Made by a program: the position numbers and the translations under genes. From Novosphingobium album (ex Liu et al. 2023) (GTDB lineage Bacteria; Pseudomonadota; Alphaproteobacteria; Sphingomonadales; Sphingomonadaceae): a stretch of DNA of 64,000 bases. This document shows, piece after piece, positions 27,673-38,165 of the stretch. The notes beneath the pieces are model-generated. The model saw only the letters and a list, made by a program, of their open reading frames with translations, did not search any database and was not told the DNA's origin. The DNA lies in the NCBI RefSeq assembly GCF_029076845.1, contig NZ_JARESE010000050.1, forward strand, positions 1 through 64,000, read 5' to 3'. Numbering within the stretch: the first letter of the stretch is position 1; each line of letters begins with the position of its first letter.

Positions 27673-29331
27673 CTATTCCCTCGAACGGCGCAAGGCAACC
27701 ACAGAAACGCCCAGCAGGAGAATGGCATAGGCCAGCGGCAGCGCGTTGCCGAACCGGGCGAACGGCGTGGGTTCGTGCGCGGGGGGAATCGCGCCGTCCA
27801 GCCGCCCGGCGGTGTGGCGGCGGATATGGCCGCGCACGATCCCGTCCGCGTCGATCACCGCGCTGATCCCGGTGGTGGTGGAACGCAGCACCGGCAGCCC
27901 TTCCTCGATCGCGCGCAACCGCGCCTGCGCGAGATGCTGGGGCGGGCCCCAACTGCCGAACCAGCCATCATTGGACGGGTTGAAGATATAGTCCGGCCGG
28001 TCGGCGCGATCGACCACTTCGCCGGAAAAGACGATCTCATAGCAGATCTGCACGCCCGCCTTGCCCCAGTCGCCGAAATCGAAGCTGCGCGGGCCCGGCC
28101 CCGGCCAGAAGTCCAGCGTGCCGGCCACCAGCCGCGTCGCGCCCAGCGGTTCGAGCAGCCAGCGCAGCGCGAGATATTCACCGAACGGCACCAGATGGGC
28201 CTTGGAATAGCCGGCCAGGATGTGGCCGCCGCCGTCGATCGCCGTCACCGAATTGCGCGCGGCGACTTCATCGCCATCCTCTATCACCAGATCGACCGCG
28301 CCGGTCAGCAGCAGGCCATAAGGGCCGATGACCGTGCCGATCCGGTCGCGCGCCAGATCGGGATCGGCGGCATAGGTCATCTGCCGGTAGAGCCAGGGCG
28401 GATAGCCGTCGCGCAGATAGTCGGCGAGGCCGGATTCGGGCCAGAACACCACGCGCCGCTCGCCGCGCGATCGCGGCAGGGTGAGGCGCGCCATCTTGAG
28501 GAAATGGGCTTCGAACAGGCGCGGATCGCCCAGCGTCTCCTGCCGCAAGTCGGGCTGGATCAGGGTGTAGTGGATCGCGCCTTCCTCGCGCGCGAGATAA
28601 GCCGCCGGGGCGATCATCACCGTGCCGAGCGCGACGCTGAGCGCCGCCAACCCGGCGGCCCAGCCGATCCGCGGCCCGCCCGCCGCGCGCGCGGCCCGGC
28701 ACAGCAGCAGGCGCACCAGCGCGGCGATACCCACCAGCAGGCCGGACAGCCCGTATGTGCCGATCCAGGGCGTGAGCAGGGCCAGCCCTTGCGTCTCGTA
28801 CTGCCCCAGCAGCGCGACGCCGAGCGGGTTCCAGGCAAAGCCGGTGAACACCCAGGCGCGCATCCATTCGGTGATGATCCAGCAGGCCGGCAAGACGAGG
28901 CCGACGAAGCGCAGGCGCTCCGGCGGCGGTGGCGGCCCGTCCGGGGCGGAATCGCGCTGCGCGCTCAGGCGTCGCACGAACAGCCAGCTTGCCAGTATCG
29001 CCAGCGCGGGGAAGATCGCCAGGTAAAGCGAAAGCAGTACCACCGCGATCGCGCCCAGCCAGGTCGGCATCTGCGCCTGATAGGTAAAGGCGGTCGCGAT
29101 CCAGTTGTCGCCGACCGTGAAGTGGCCCAGCCCGAAGCACCAGCCGATCAGGAAAGCACCGCGCGCGCTGCGCGCCCGCGCCAGCAGTTCGATCAGCCAG
29201 GCGAGCGCGACGATCGTCAGCGGCCAGAGCGACAGGGGTTGGAACCCGCAGGCGGCCAGCGCCCCTGCGAACAGCGCGCCCGTGCGCTCAAAGCGCAGGC
29301 AGGCTGAAAGCGCGTCTCGGATCGAATCCAT
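27673..29331 (-). CDS. lnt: Apolipoprotein N-acyltransferase
   Basis: A 552-residue inner-membrane enzyme that adds the third acyl chain to lipoproteins. It has about six N-terminal transmembrane helices, then a nitrilase-like periplasmic domain with the catalytic triad in WPESGLADY (Glu), KAHLVPFGEYL (Lys) and VQICYEIVFSG (Cys), and a C-terminal membrane helix. Starts at 29331, 29343 or 29367 are all possible. None has a strong ribosome site, and 29331 leaves the shortest non-conserved tail. It lies upstream of metK on the same strand. Confidence 0.93.
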   Translation of the reverse strand: MDSIRDALSACLRFERTGALFAGALAACGFQPLSLWPLTIVALAWLIELLARARSARGAFLIGWCFGLGHFTVGDNWIATAFTYQAQMPTWLGAIAVVLLSLYLAIFPALAILASWLFVRRLSAQRDSAPDGPPPPPERLRFVGLVLPACWIITEWMRAWVFTGFAWNPLGVALLGQYETQGLALLTPWIGTYGLSGLLVGIAALVRLLLCRAARAAGGPRIGWAAGLAALSVALGTVMIAPAAYLAREEGAIHYTLIQPDLRQETLGDPRLFEAHFLKMARLTLPRSRGERRVVFWPESGLADYLRDGYPPWLYRQMTYAADPDLARDRIGTVIGPYGLLLTGAVDLVIEDGDEVAARNSVTAIDGGGHILAGYSKAHLVPFGEYLALRWLLEPLGATRLVAGTLDFWPGPGPRSFDFGDWGKAGVQICYEIVFSGEVVDRADRPDYIFNPSNDGWFGSWGPPQHLAQARLRAIEEGLPVLRSTTTGISAVIDADGIVRGHIRRHTAGRLDGAIPPAHEPTPFARFGNALPLAYAILLLGVSVVALRRSRE

Positions 29332-29398
29332 GCGCGCCGCCATGGAACGGGCCCGGCCGCGAGGCAAGCGCGCTTGCGCCGCCTGCGCGACCAGTGGC

Positions 29399-30301
29399 TC
29401 AGTTCACGGCTTCGAGCGCCTCGCCCGCGTCGTCGGACGGAGGGGCCGTGCGGCGGGTGCGGCGGCGCGGCTTGGCGGGCTTTTCCTCACCTTCGTCCTT
29501 GGTGGCGGCCTTTTCGCCTTGCGCCGAGATCGACGGCGGCAAAGTGGCGGGATCGAGGCCGGCAGTCACGTTCGGGCGTTCGCCGGTATCGGCCTGCTGG
29601 TCTTCGGTCCGGTTTTCCCCGGTATTCTGGGCCTCGGCGTTCTGGGCCGGGCGACGCGGCTTGCGCGGCTTGGCGGTGCCACGCGCGGCGCGGCTGTCGC
29701 GCACGAAGGGATTTTCCGTCGGCTCGTAGACCGAACGCTCGCCCTCGCCGGCGGGCACGCCATCGTTGCCGGCCGCGCGTTCGTCGGATGCCTCGATGCG
29801 GTCGCCCTCGCCACGGCTGTCACCCCGGCTGTTTTCGCCACGGCTATTCTCGCTGCGGCCATTTTCGCCGCGCCCGTTTTCGCTGCGGCCATTTTCGCTG
29901 CGATTGCCTTCGCCCCGGCTGCTTTCGCCATAGGGGCCATTGTCCCGGCTGGCGGCCGGGCCACCACGGTCGGCGGAACGCTCCATCTCGTCGTCGTCGT
30001 TGCCGTAATCGTCGCCATAGTCCGACATGCGATCATCACGGCGCGGCGGGCGCGTTTCGTCCAGGCGCTGGCGCTGATCGGCCATCACGCGAAAGTAATG
30101 GTCGGCGAACTGGAGGTAATATTCCTCTGTTACCCGATCACCGTTAAGATGCGCGTCATGGGCCAGCTTGCGGTACTTTTCGAGCAACTGGGGCGCGTTG
30201 CCGCGGGCCCTGCTGTCGATCCGGTTGGTTTGCTGGTTGCCTTGCTGGCGATTGTTACCGCGGCCACGCCTGCGGTTGTTGTTACCACGATTATTGTTCA
30301 A
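29399..30301 (-). CDS. DUF4167 domain protein with polar repeats
   Basis: A 300-residue hydrophilic protein. Residues 1-80 form the DUF4167 domain: an Asn/Arg/Gly-rich start (MNNNRGNNNRRRGRGNNRQQ) and LEKYRKLAHDAHLNGDRVTEEYYLQFADHYFR. Then come acidic and low-complexity regions with a run of five-residue ENGRS-type repeats near residues 124-158 and a basic tail (RRRTRRTAP). The domain is restricted to alphaproteobacteria as far as I know, and its function is unknown. The basic start suggests RNA binding (inference). Confidence 0.85.
   Translation of the reverse strand: MNNNRGNNNRRRGRGNNRQQGNQQTNRIDSRARGNAPQLLEKYRKLAHDAHLNGDRVTEEYYLQFADHYFRVMADQRQRLDETRPPRRDDRMSDYGDDYGNDDDEMERSADRGGPAASRDNGPYGESSRGEGNRSENGRSENGRGENGRSENSRGENSRGDSRGEGDRIEASDERAAGNDGVPAGEGERSVYEPTENPFVRDSRAARGTAKPRKPRRPAQNAEAQNTGENRTEDQQADTGERPNVTAGLDPATLPPSISAQGEKAATKDEGEEKPAKPRRRTRRTAPPSDDAGEALEAVN
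29828..29932 (-). repeat. In-gene tandem repeat, seven 15-bp units
   Basis: Seven diverged 15-bp units in the DUF4167 gene encode NGRSE/NGRGE/NSRGE-type pentapeptides. The period keeps the reading frame, so copy number can change without disrupting the gene. Confidence 0.8.
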
Positions 30302-30502
30302 GGATAAAGTTCCTCAAAAGCCCCTGGCATCCACCCGTCGTCCGGGCCGGTATGCTGCCTGTCGCGCCATCACGGATCGCATCGCGAGAGCCGTGATCCC
30401 TTCACTTGCCTTGGTGAGGCTCTCCTGCCACGACCGGATGCAAATGCTGGAGTTGAACCGTGCATGGGAAGCTTTCGTCCATCGGCCGGTTCGGACTGCT
30501 AC

Positions 30503-30531
30503 TTAGGCTCTGTGCTGGCCAATTCCAAGCG
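30503..30531 (-). promoter_or_regulatory. Possible promoter of the DUF4167 gene
   Basis: On the minus strand TTGGAA and TAAGTA are separated by 17 bases, about 200 bases before the DUF4167 start. The 235-base gap also has a small ATCACGG/CCGTGAT hairpin (30369-30397). The match is only moderate. Confidence 0.3.
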
Positions 30532-30536
30532 AAAAC

Positions 30537-31388
30537 TTACTTAATCACCGATAATTCGATAGCGCGCGGCCGGCCGGCAAGATCTCGATGAAGAATGGCC
30601 GCCAGCCCCGTTTCCCCGGCGATCGCGCTGACCGCCCCGGCCTGCCGAAAGCCGATCTCGACCAGCGCGATGCCTTGCGGGGCCAGCAGGGCGGGCAATT
30701 GGGGAACCAGCGCGCGATAGGCATCCAGCCCTTCCGGCCCGGCGAACAGCGCGCCATGCGGTTCATGATCGCGCACCGAGGCGTCCAGTACGGCCTCGTC
30801 CTCGACATAAGGCGGATTGGCCAGGATGAGGTCGAAACGGCCGAGATCGGCGTGCCAGCCCGCCACGTCCCAATCGCGTTCCAGCCAGCGCGCGCGATCG
30901 GCCAGGCCGGTGCGCGCCGCGTTGCCTTTCGCCACCGCCAGCGCGGCCGGCGAACGGTCGATGCCCAGGCCTTGCGCCTGCGGGAAGATCGCCAGCGCGG
31001 CCAGCAGCAGCGCGCCCGAGCCCGTGCCGCAATCGAGCACGCGGGCGGGCGGGCGAGCGGCCAGCGCCTGGCGCGCGGCCTCGATCAGAGTTTCGGAATC
31101 GCCGCGCGGGATCAGGACATCGGGCGTCACCGCCAGGTCCAGGCCGTGGAACGACGCGGTGCCCAGGATATAGGCCACCGGCTCGTGCGCCAGCCGGCGG
31201 CGCAGCAGCGCTTCGAACGCATCGGGCGCGGGATCGCCCATGTGCCGCAGCAGCAGGTCCGAACGGTCGACGCCCAGCGCGAAGGCCATCAGCAGCTCGG
31301 CATCGAGCCGCGCGGCCGCGCCTTCCGGCGCCTCGCCCAGCGCCACGGTCGCCGCGCGCAACCGCGCGGCGACCGTCGCCACGCTCAT
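30537..31388 (-). CDS. prmC: Release factor glutamine methyltransferase
   Basis: A 283-residue SAM-dependent methyltransferase that methylates the GGQ glutamine of RF1 and RF2. It has the SAM-binding motif [16 protein letters not shown] and the substrate loop [10 protein letters not shown] (NPPY). Its start overlaps the prfA stop by four bases (ATGA), the usual prfA-prmC coupling of enzyme and substrate. Confidence 0.96.
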   Translation of the reverse strand: MSVATVAARLRAATVALGEAPEGAAARLDAELLMAFALGVDRSDLLLRHMGDPAPDAFEALLRRRLAHEPVAYILGTASFHGLDLAVTPDVLIPRGDSETLIEAARQALAARPPARVLDCGTGSGALLLAALAIFPQAQGLGIDRSPAALAVAKGNAARTGLADRARWLERDWDVAGWHADLGRFDLILANPPYVEDEAVLDASVRDHEPHGALFAGPEGLDAYRALVPQLPALLAPQGIALVEIGFRQAGAVSAIAGETGLAAILHRDLAGRPRAIELSVIK

Positions 31389-32455
31389 GTATCCATCGCC
31401 GCCAGCCGCTTGGCCTCGTCCTCGGCGATCAGCGCGTCGATCAGCTCGCCAAGGCCGGGCCCTTCCAGGATTTCCGGCAGGCGGTGCAGCGTCAGGTTGA
31501 TGCGGTGGTCGGTCACGCGCCCTTGCGGGAAGTTGTAGGTGCGGATGCGTTCGGAACGGTCGCCCGATCCCACCATCGCCTTGCGCGCCTCGGCCTCGAC
31601 GCCGTGGGCTTCCTCGCGCATCTTCTCATAGAGGCGGGCGCGCAGCACCTGCATCGCCTTGGCCTTGTTCTTGTGCTGGCTGCGCTCGTCCTGCTGGATG
31701 ACGACGATGCCTGAGGGCAAGTGGGTGATGCGCACGGCCGAATCGGTGGTGTTGACGTGCTGCCCGCCCGCGCCGGACGCGCGGTAGATGTCGATCTTGA
31801 GATCCTTGTCCTCGATCTGCACATCGACTTCGCTCGGCTCGGGCAGCACCGCCACCGTCGCCGCCGACGTGTGGATGCGCCCGCCGCTTTCGGTCACGGG
31901 CACGCGCTGCACCCGGTGGACGCCGCTTTCGAACTTCAGCTTGGCGAAAACGCCCTGGCCGGTGATGTTGGCCACCACTTCCTTGAAGCCGCCGATGTCG
32001 CTGGCGTTGGCCGAGATCATCTCGACCCGCCAGCCCTGCTCGGCGGCATAGCGCTCGTACATGCGATAGAGGTCGGCGGCGAACAGGGCGGCTTCGTCGC
32101 CGCCGGTGCCGGCGCGGATTTCGAGCATCGCCGGGCGCTGATCGGCGGAATCGCGCGGCAGCATCGACAAGGCGAGGCGATGCTCGGCCTCGGGCAGCTC
32201 GGCCTTGATCCGCGCGATCTCCTCCTCGGCGAGCGCGCGCATGTCGGGATCGGGATCGTCGAGCCGCGACAGGCTGGCCAGCTCGCCGCGCATGGTCACG
32301 ACTTCGGAGGCGACTCGCGCCACGGGTTCCAGCTCGGCATAGTCGCGGCTGGCGGACACGAATTCGTCGCCTTCGAGCGTGCCCGAGGCGAGCCGCGCTT
32401 CCAGCTCGGCGAAGCGGTTGGCGATCTGGGCAAGGCGGGCGTCGGAGACGGACAT
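31385..32455 (-). CDS. prfA: Peptide chain release factor 1
   Basis: A 356-residue RF1 reading UAA and UAG. The stop-codon tripeptide region is [14 protein letters not shown] (PVT, a variant of the RF1 P-x-T motif). The GGQ motif is in [15 protein letters not shown], where glutamine is methylated by PrmC. Length and motif order are standard. Confidence 0.98.
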   Translation of the reverse strand: MSVSDARLAQIANRFAELEARLASGTLEGDEFVSASRDYAELEPVARVASEVVTMRGELASLSRLDDPDPDMRALAEEEIARIKAELPEAEHRLALSMLPRDSADQRPAMLEIRAGTGGDEAALFAADLYRMYERYAAEQGWRVEMISANASDIGGFKEVVANITGQGVFAKLKFESGVHRVQRVPVTESGGRIHTSAATVAVLPEPSEVDVQIEDKDLKIDIYRASGAGGQHVNTTDSAVRITHLPSGIVVIQQDERSQHKNKAKAMQVLRARLYEKMREEAHGVEAEARKAMVGSGDRSERIRTYNFPQGRVTDHRINLTLHRLPEILEGPGLGELIDALIAEDEAKRLAAMDT

Positions 32456-32544
32456 CAGCGTCTCGCGCTCCCGCCCGGGCCGTCATGCCGTGTTTGGTGT
32501 GGTACCCATCGCGCGATCGCGGCCGACGGTCCGGCCGGCGAAAT

Positions 32545-32570
32545 GGACCCTGAAACAAGTTCAGGGTGAC
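32545..32570. repeat. REP-like palindrome between hisS and prfA
   Basis: CCCTGAA-ACAAG-TTCAGGG forms a 7-bp stem with a 5-base loop. It resembles the sequence at 9657-9684. It lies in the 139-base gap after hisS, on the same strand as prfA. Confidence 0.55.
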
Positions 32571-32594
32571 GGAGCGTGGAAGCGTCGGGAGTTT

Positions 32595-33836
32595 TCATGA
32601 CCGGAGCGACTGGATCACGCTTTCGACCGCGATATAAGCTTGGGTGCGTTCCGCCGCGCGCATGTTGGCGACCGGCGCCCCGTCGCGCATGGTGAACGAG
32701 ACGAGCACCCCGGCGCCGGCTTTCACCGCCTTGTCGAAGCGCTTGCGCGGCGATCCGGTGGCGATCATTTCCGCATCGATCCCGCCACGGCGCAAGGCGG
32801 CGATCGCCTTTTGCGCATAGGCCAGCGCCTCGTCGTGCTCGACCGCGAGGATCGCGGTGAGCGCATCCTCGGCGATTCCCCCGGCATCCGCCACCAGCAT
32901 CGCCAGCCGCTCGATCCCCGCCGCCCAGCCGACCGCCGGAGTGTGCGGGCCGCCCAGCGCTTCGAGCAGGCCGTCATAGCGGCCGCCGCCCAGCACGGTG
33001 CCTTGCGCGCCCAGCCGGTCGGTGACGAATTCGAACGCGGTGTGGCGATAGTAATCGAGCCCGCGCACCAGCGAAGGCGCGCGCGTCCAGGCGACGCCCG
33101 CCGCGTCGAGGCCGCCCGTGACCTTGCCGAAGAAGCCGCGCGCCTCGTCGGACAGGAAATCGTCGATCCGCGGCGCATCGGCGGTGAAGGGCTTGTCGCG
33201 CGGGTCCTTGGAATCGAGGATGCGCAAGGGGTTGCGCTCCAGCCGGTCCTGCGAATCTTCCGACAGGATGGCGCGGTGATCGCGGAAGTATGCGACCAGC
33301 GCGGCGCGCCACGCTTCGCGGCTGGGGGCATCGCCCAGCGTGTTCAGTTGCAGCGTCACCCCGTCCGCGATGCCCAGTTCCTTGAGCAACTGGTCGGCCA
33401 TGACCAGCAGTTCGACATCGGCCTGCGGCTCGGCGGCGCCCAGGATTTCGGCGTCGAGCTGGTGAAACTGGCGATAGCGGCCCTTCTGCGGCCGCTCGTA
33501 GCGGAACAGCGGCCCGTGCGTCGCCACTTTCAGCGGGGCGTACTGCTGCCAGCCGTTGGTCAGATAGGCGCGCGCGATGCCGGCGGTGAATTCGGGGCGC
33601 AGCGTCAGCGATTCGCCGCCGCGATCGTCGAACGAATACATCTCCTTGGAGACGACGTCAGTGGTTTCGCCCAGCGAGCGCGAGAACACGGTGGTCTTCT
33701 CGAAGACCGGCATCTCGACCCGGCGGAAGCGGTAGAGCTTGCGCACCCGCTCGAAGGTTTCGACGACATGCGCGAAAGCCTCGGCATCGGCGCCGAAGAT
33801 GTCCTGAGTGCCCCTGATGGCCTGCGGTGTTTCCAT
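32595..33836 (-). CDS. hisS: Histidyl-tRNA synthetase
   Basis: A 413-residue class II aminoacyl-tRNA synthetase. Motif 1 region IRGTQDIFG and [23 protein letters not shown], motif 2 [20 protein letters not shown], the histidine-binding [16 protein letters not shown], and motif 3 [14 protein letters not shown] are all present, followed by an anticodon-binding domain. ATG 33836 gives [13 protein letters not shown] further in-frame ATG seven codons upstream is possible. Confidence 0.97.
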   Translation of the reverse strand: METPQAIRGTQDIFGADAEAFAHVVETFERVRKLYRFRRVEMPVFEKTTVFSRSLGETTDVVSKEMYSFDDRGGESLTLRPEFTAGIARAYLTNGWQQYAPLKVATHGPLFRYERPQKGRYRQFHQLDAEILGAAEPQADVELLVMADQLLKELGIADGVTLQLNTLGDAPSREAWRAALVAYFRDHRAILSEDSQDRLERNPLRILDSKDPRDKPFTADAPRIDDFLSDEARGFFGKVTGGLDAAGVAWTRAPSLVRGLDYYRHTAFEFVTDRLGAQGTVLGGGRYDGLLEALGGPHTPAVGWAAGIERLAMLVADAGGIAEDALTAILAVEHDEALAYAQKAIAALRRGGIDAEMIATGSPRKRFDKAVKAGAGVLVSFTMRDGAPVANMRAAERTQAYIAVESVIQSLRS

Positions 33837-33960
33837 GGGTTGCGCGCTTAGCCGCATTGGCGCGCCGGGAAAAGTCCGGCCTGTCGCAAGAGCGTCGTCC
33901 CGGCGTGGTACGTAAGGCGCACGGTTGCGGGATCGGCGCGCCGGCGCCATGAGGGCCGGC

Positions 33961-35901
33961 ATGAGATCCGCCCTCGCCGCTGCCGGCATCTGCGCCGCCG
34001 TTTGCCTTGCCGTATCCGCCGCCCCCGCTTTGAGCCAGGGCGAACCACCCGCCGCCGCGGCGCCATCGCCGCCCGTGCCCGATGCGGTGGACAGCCCCTG
34101 GCCCGGCGGCGCGATCCGGCTGGACATCGATGCCAGCGACACGCGGCGCGGCCTCTTCCGCGTGGTCGAGACGATCCCGGTGGCGCCCGGCACGCGCGAT
34201 CTGACGCTGCTTTTCCCGCAATGGCTGCCGGGCAACCACGCGCCGCGCGGGCCGCTGGCCGAGCTGGTCGACTTGCGGTTCTTCGCCGATGGCAAGCCGA
34301 TCGCGTGGAAGCGCGATCCGGTGGACGTCTATGCTTTCCGGCTCGATCTGCCCGCCGGCACGCGCGAAGTCACGGCCCGGTTCATCCACACCTCGCCGCT
34401 GCAAAGGGACGAAGGGCGCATCACCATGACGCAGGAAATGCTCAACCTGCAATGGGAGAAGATGAGCCTCTATCCCGCCGGGCACTACGTCAGCCGCATC
34501 CGCGTGCGGCCGAGCGTGACCTTGCCGGCGGACTGGACGCCGGCCGCCGCGCTCGACGGCATGACGCGCAGCGGCAGCCGGTTCGCCTGGGACGAGACCG
34601 ATTACGAGACGCTGGTCGACTCGCCGATCTTCGCCGGGGCCTATTTCCGCAGCTGGGACCTGGGCCATGCGGTGCGGCTGAGCGCGGTGGCCGACGCGCC
34701 CGAACTGCTGACGCTGCGCCCCGCCGACCTCGCCAAGCTGACCGCCATGGTGGACGAGACGCTGCTGGTGTTCGGCAAGCCGGCGTTCGACCATTACGAG
34801 TTCCTCGTGGCGCTGAGCAACCGGATCGGTGGCATCGGGCTGGAACACCTGCGATCCAGCGAGGACCAGCTCGAACCGCGCAATTTCGCGGCGTGGGACA
34901 GCTTCGACTGGGACCGCAACGTGCTGCCGCACGAATTCGCGCATAGCTGGAACGGCAAGTATCGCCGCCCCGACCAACTGTGGACGCCCGATTACCGCAC
35001 GCCGATGCGCGACAACCTGCTGTGGGTCTATGAAGGGCAGACGCAGTTCTGGGGGCTGGTGCTGGCGGCGCGATCGGGCGTGCAGGGCAAGGACGTGGTG
35101 CTGGGCGCGATGGCCCGCGCGGCCGGATCGCTGGCCGAGGCGCCGGGGCGCGGCTGGCGCTCGGTCGAGGACACCACTTTCGATCCGGTCTTCGCCGGGC
35201 GCAAGCCCAAGCCTTATGCCTCGCTCTCGCGCGGCGAGGACTATTACTGGGAAGGCGCGCTGGTCTGGCTGGAGGCCGACCAGGTGATTCGCGAAGGGAC
35301 CGGCGGGCGCAAGGGGCTTGACGATTTCGCGGCGGGCTTCTTCTCCCATGCCGAGGGGACGGGCCGCGTCTCACGCTACGGCTTCGGTGATGTCGTGGCG
35401 GCGCTCGATGCGGTCTATCCCTATGACTGGGCGGCCTTTCTCCAGAGCCGGATCGATCAGGCCGGGCTGCCCGCGCCGCTCGCGGGGATCGAGAAGGCGG
35501 GCTATCGGCTGGTCTGGCGCGAGGAGCCCAATGCCTTCGACAAGGCGCGGATGGACGATTCGCGCCGGCTGGAACTGTGGCATTCGCTGGGCATGGAGAT
35601 CGAGCAGGACGGCACCGTCGCCGATGTGCGCTGGGATGGCCCGGCGTTTCGCGCCGGGATCGTTTCGGGCGCGCGGATCGTCGCGGTCGATTCCCTGGCT
35701 TACGATGCCGAGACGATGCGGCGGATGATCACCGATGCGAAGAGCCGCAAGGCGCCGCTGGAACTGCTGGTCCGGCGCGGCGATCGCTTCCTGCCCGTGC
35801 CGATCGATTATCACGGCGGCTTGCGCTGGCCCTGGCTGCAACGCGCCGCGCCCGGCCCCGAAGCGCCGCTGGACCGGCTGCTGGCGCCGCGCCGGGGTTA
35901 G
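33961..35901 (+). CDS. M61 family metallopeptidase with PDZ domain
   Basis: A 646-residue exported peptidase of the glycyl aminopeptidase (M61) family. It has a signal peptide to about residue 30 ([12 protein letters not shown]), an N-terminal beta domain, then the zinc motif HEFAHSW (HExxH, from about residue 324) and YEGQTQFWG supplying the third ligand. A C-terminal PDZ-like region ([20 protein letters not shown]) follows. ATG 33949 is an equally possible start four codons earlier. It is likely periplasmic; no specific substrate is known. Confidence 0.92.
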   Translation: MRSALAAAGICAAVCLAVSAAPALSQGEPPAAAAPSPPVPDAVDSPWPGGAIRLDIDASDTRRGLFRVVETIPVAPGTRDLTLLFPQWLPGNHAPRGPLAELVDLRFFADGKPIAWKRDPVDVYAFRLDLPAGTREVTARFIHTSPLQRDEGRITMTQEMLNLQWEKMSLYPAGHYVSRIRVRPSVTLPADWTPAAALDGMTRSGSRFAWDETDYETLVDSPIFAGAYFRSWDLGHAVRLSAVADAPELLTLRPADLAKLTAMVDETLLVFGKPAFDHYEFLVALSNRIGGIGLEHLRSSEDQLEPRNFAAWDSFDWDRNVLPHEFAHSWNGKYRRPDQLWTPDYRTPMRDNLLWVYEGQTQFWGLVLAARSGVQGKDVVLGAMARAAGSLAEAPGRGWRSVEDTTFDPVFAGRKPKPYASLSRGEDYYWEGALVWLEADQVIREGTGGRKGLDDFAAGFFSHAEGTGRVSRYGFGDVVAALDAVYPYDWAAFLQSRIDQAGLPAPLAGIEKAGYRLVWREEPNAFDKARMDDSRRLELWHSLGMEIEQDGTVADVRWDGPAFRAGIVSGARIVAVDSLAYDAETMRRMITDAKSRKAPLELLVRRGDRFLPVPIDYHGGLRWPWLQRAAPGPEAPLDRLLAPRRG

Positions 35902-36094
35902 GGGGCGGGTCAGGGGCTGGAAAGTGGGGCTGGCCGGCCGCACCGGAAACGCGCTGAACGCCTGTTCCGCCAGATCCTTAACGCCTTTTCACGCCAATCC
36001 GGTGTTGCGGCGCACCATGCGCGGCGCTAAGCGGCGCGCGGTCGCACATCGCCCGACGCCGACCTCCCGTTGTCCCCTAAACCAAAGGCTGACC

Positions 36095-36634
36095 ATGCGC
36101 ATCGATATGATTCCCACCGGCGACAACCCGCCCGAAAGCCTCAATGTCGTCATCGAGGTTCCGCTGGGTGGCGAGCCCGTGAAGTATGAGTTCGACAAGG
36201 CTTCGGGCGCGCTCTTCATCGACCGGATCCTGCACACGCCAATGCGCTATCCCGCCAATTACGGCTTCGTGCCGCACACGCTTTCGCCCGATGGCGATCC
36301 GCTGGACGCGCTGGTCGTCGCCCGCTCGCCCTTCGTGCCCGGCTGCGTGGTGCGCGCCCGGCCGATCGCGGTGCTGAACCTGGAAGACGAGCATGGCGGC
36401 GACGAGAAGCTGCTTTGCGTGCCCGACGACAAGACGTTCCCGTACTATTCGGACGTGAGCGAGAAGGAAGACCTGCCGGACATCGTGTTCCAGCAGATCG
36501 AGCACTTCTTCACCCACTACAAGGATCTGGAAACCGAAAAGTGGGTCCGCGTCGGCACCTGGGGCGATTCGGCCGCCGCGCGCGCCATCACGCTGGAAGC
36601 CATCGAGCGGGCCAAGGCGCACAAGACCGCCTGA
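36095..36634 (+). CDS. ppa: Inorganic pyrophosphatase
   Basis: A 179-residue family I soluble pyrophosphatase that drives biosynthesis by hydrolysing PPi. Family marks are IEVPLGGEPVKYEFDK, RYPANYGFVPHTLS, and the metal-binding DGDPLDALV. ATG 36095 starts MRIDMIPTGDNPPESLNVV. The frame is open far upstream, but the extension is not family-like. About 190 bases of apparently non-coding sequence precede it. Confidence 0.97.
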   Translation: MRIDMIPTGDNPPESLNVVIEVPLGGEPVKYEFDKASGALFIDRILHTPMRYPANYGFVPHTLSPDGDPLDALVVARSPFVPGCVVRARPIAVLNLEDEHGGDEKLLCVPDDKTFPYYSDVSEKEDLPDIVFQQIEHFFTHYKDLETEKWVRVGTWGDSAAARAITLEAIERAKAHKTA

Positions 36635-36721
36635 GCTTCGCCTTCCTCGCGGCACCAGTCCGCGCCCGGCCTCCCGCAGCCATGCTGTCGGGAAGCCGGG
36701 TGGATCGCCGGCGCCTCGCGA

Positions 36722-38068
36722 TCAGTCGCCGGCGATGGTCAGGCCGTCGATGCGGAATGTCGGCACGTTGATCGGCCGGAACCATTCCAGGTCGTTCGCC
36801 GGCGTCAGCGCGGCGAACATCTTCAGCAGGTTGCTGGCGATGGTGAATTCGGCCACGGGCCCGGCGATCTCGCCATCGATGATGCGAAAGCCCGAGGCGC
36901 CCCGGCTGTAGTCGCCGGTGACACCGTTCACCCCCTGGCCGAACAGCTCGGTGATATAGACACCCTCGGCGATGTCGGCCATCAGCTCGGCCGGCGAAAG
37001 CGCGCCCGGCGCCAGGTGCAGGTTGCCCACCGCGACGCCCGGCGCTCCGCCGCCCCCGCGCGAGGCATGGCCGGTCGGAGTCAGGCCGAGCTGGCGGGCA
37101 GAGGCGCTTTCCAGCAGCCAGCCGGTGATGCGCCCGCCCGAAACCAGATCGCGCGCCGCGGTCGCCAGCCCCTCGCCATCGAAGGGGCGCGAGCGCAGGC
37201 CGCGCGGGCGGTGCGGGTCTTCGGCGATGACGATCGCGGGATCGAACAGCTGCGCCTCGCCATGATCGAGCAGGAAGCTGGACCGGCGGGCAATCGCGCT
37301 GCCGGCCATGGCGTTGATCAGATGGCTGATGATCGTGCCGCCGATGCGCGGATCGAACACCACGGGCATCGTCCCGCTTTTCAGCCGGCCCGGATCGAGG
37401 CGCGCGACGACGCGCCGGCCGGCCAGATCGCCGATCGTTTCCGGGCTGGGCAGATCCGCGCCGTGGCGCGCCTGCCGCCAGGCATGGTCGCGCTGCTTGC
37501 CGGCGCCTTCGCCGCCAAGCACGGTGGCGCTGAGGCTGCGGCTGGTCGAGCGATAGGCGCCGGCAAAGCCGTGGCTGGTGACGAGCGCGAAGCTGGACAG
37601 GCCCGCGCTCGCCCCCGCGCCTTCGGAATTGGTCACGCCGGGCACGGCGCGCGCGGCATCCTCGGCCGCCTCGGCATCGGCGCGCAGCGATTGCGGGCTG
37701 GGCTCGGCCGGATCGTCAAGATCGAGTTCGGGGAATGGCGGGTGCGTCAGCAGCTCGGCCGGGGCCAGCCCGGCGAAGGCATCGTCGGGCGCGGCGCGCG
37801 CCATGGCGACGGCGCGACCGGCCAGCTCGTCGAGCGCGGCCGATGCGAGGTCGGACGAGCCGATCGAGGCCGAACCCCGCCCGACGAAGACGCGCAGCAG
37901 CATGTGCTCGCCTTCCGAACGCTCGACATCCTCAAGCTTGCCGAGCCGCACCTGCACGCTTTCCGAGGCATTGGCGATGTAGACGGCGTCGGCGGCCTCG
38001 GCCCCGGCGCGGCGCGCGCGGGCGATGAGATCCTCGGCGCGGTCCTTGGCGGCTTCGGGGCTCAGCAT
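36722..38068 (-). CDS. pmbA: TldD/PmbA family metallopeptidase
   Basis: A 448-residue PmbA (TldE) homologue. Together with TldD this family processes microcin precursors and degrades unfolded peptides. Marks include VRLGKLEDVERSEGEHMLLRVFVG in the first part (about residues 35-58), VVFDPRIGGTIISHLINAM, and the C-terminal GVYITELFGQGVNGVTGDYS and ASGFRIIDGEIAGPV. PmbA itself lacks the zinc HExxxH of TldD. No tldD lies in this window. Confidence 0.93.
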   Translation of the reverse strand: MLSPEAAKDRAEDLIARARRAGAEAADAVYIANASESVQVRLGKLEDVERSEGEHMLLRVFVGRGSASIGSSDLASAALDELAGRAVAMARAAPDDAFAGLAPAELLTHPPFPELDLDDPAEPSPQSLRADAEAAEDAARAVPGVTNSEGAGASAGLSSFALVTSHGFAGAYRSTSRSLSATVLGGEGAGKQRDHAWRQARHGADLPSPETIGDLAGRRVVARLDPGRLKSGTMPVVFDPRIGGTIISHLINAMAGSAIARRSSFLLDHGEAQLFDPAIVIAEDPHRPRGLRSRPFDGEGLATAARDLVSGGRITGWLLESASARQLGLTPTGHASRGGGGAPGVAVGNLHLAPGALSPAELMADIAEGVYITELFGQGVNGVTGDYSRGASGFRIIDGEIAGPVAEFTIASNLLKMFAALTPANDLEWFRPINVPTFRIDGLTIAGD

Positions 38069-38165
38069 TGCGGATCGTCTCTCCTTGGCGCGTGGGGTGG
38101 CGCGGGCCGGGCAGCCCTAGGGGGCAAACGCGAAGCTGTCACGCGCCGGATGCCTTGCCCCACCC

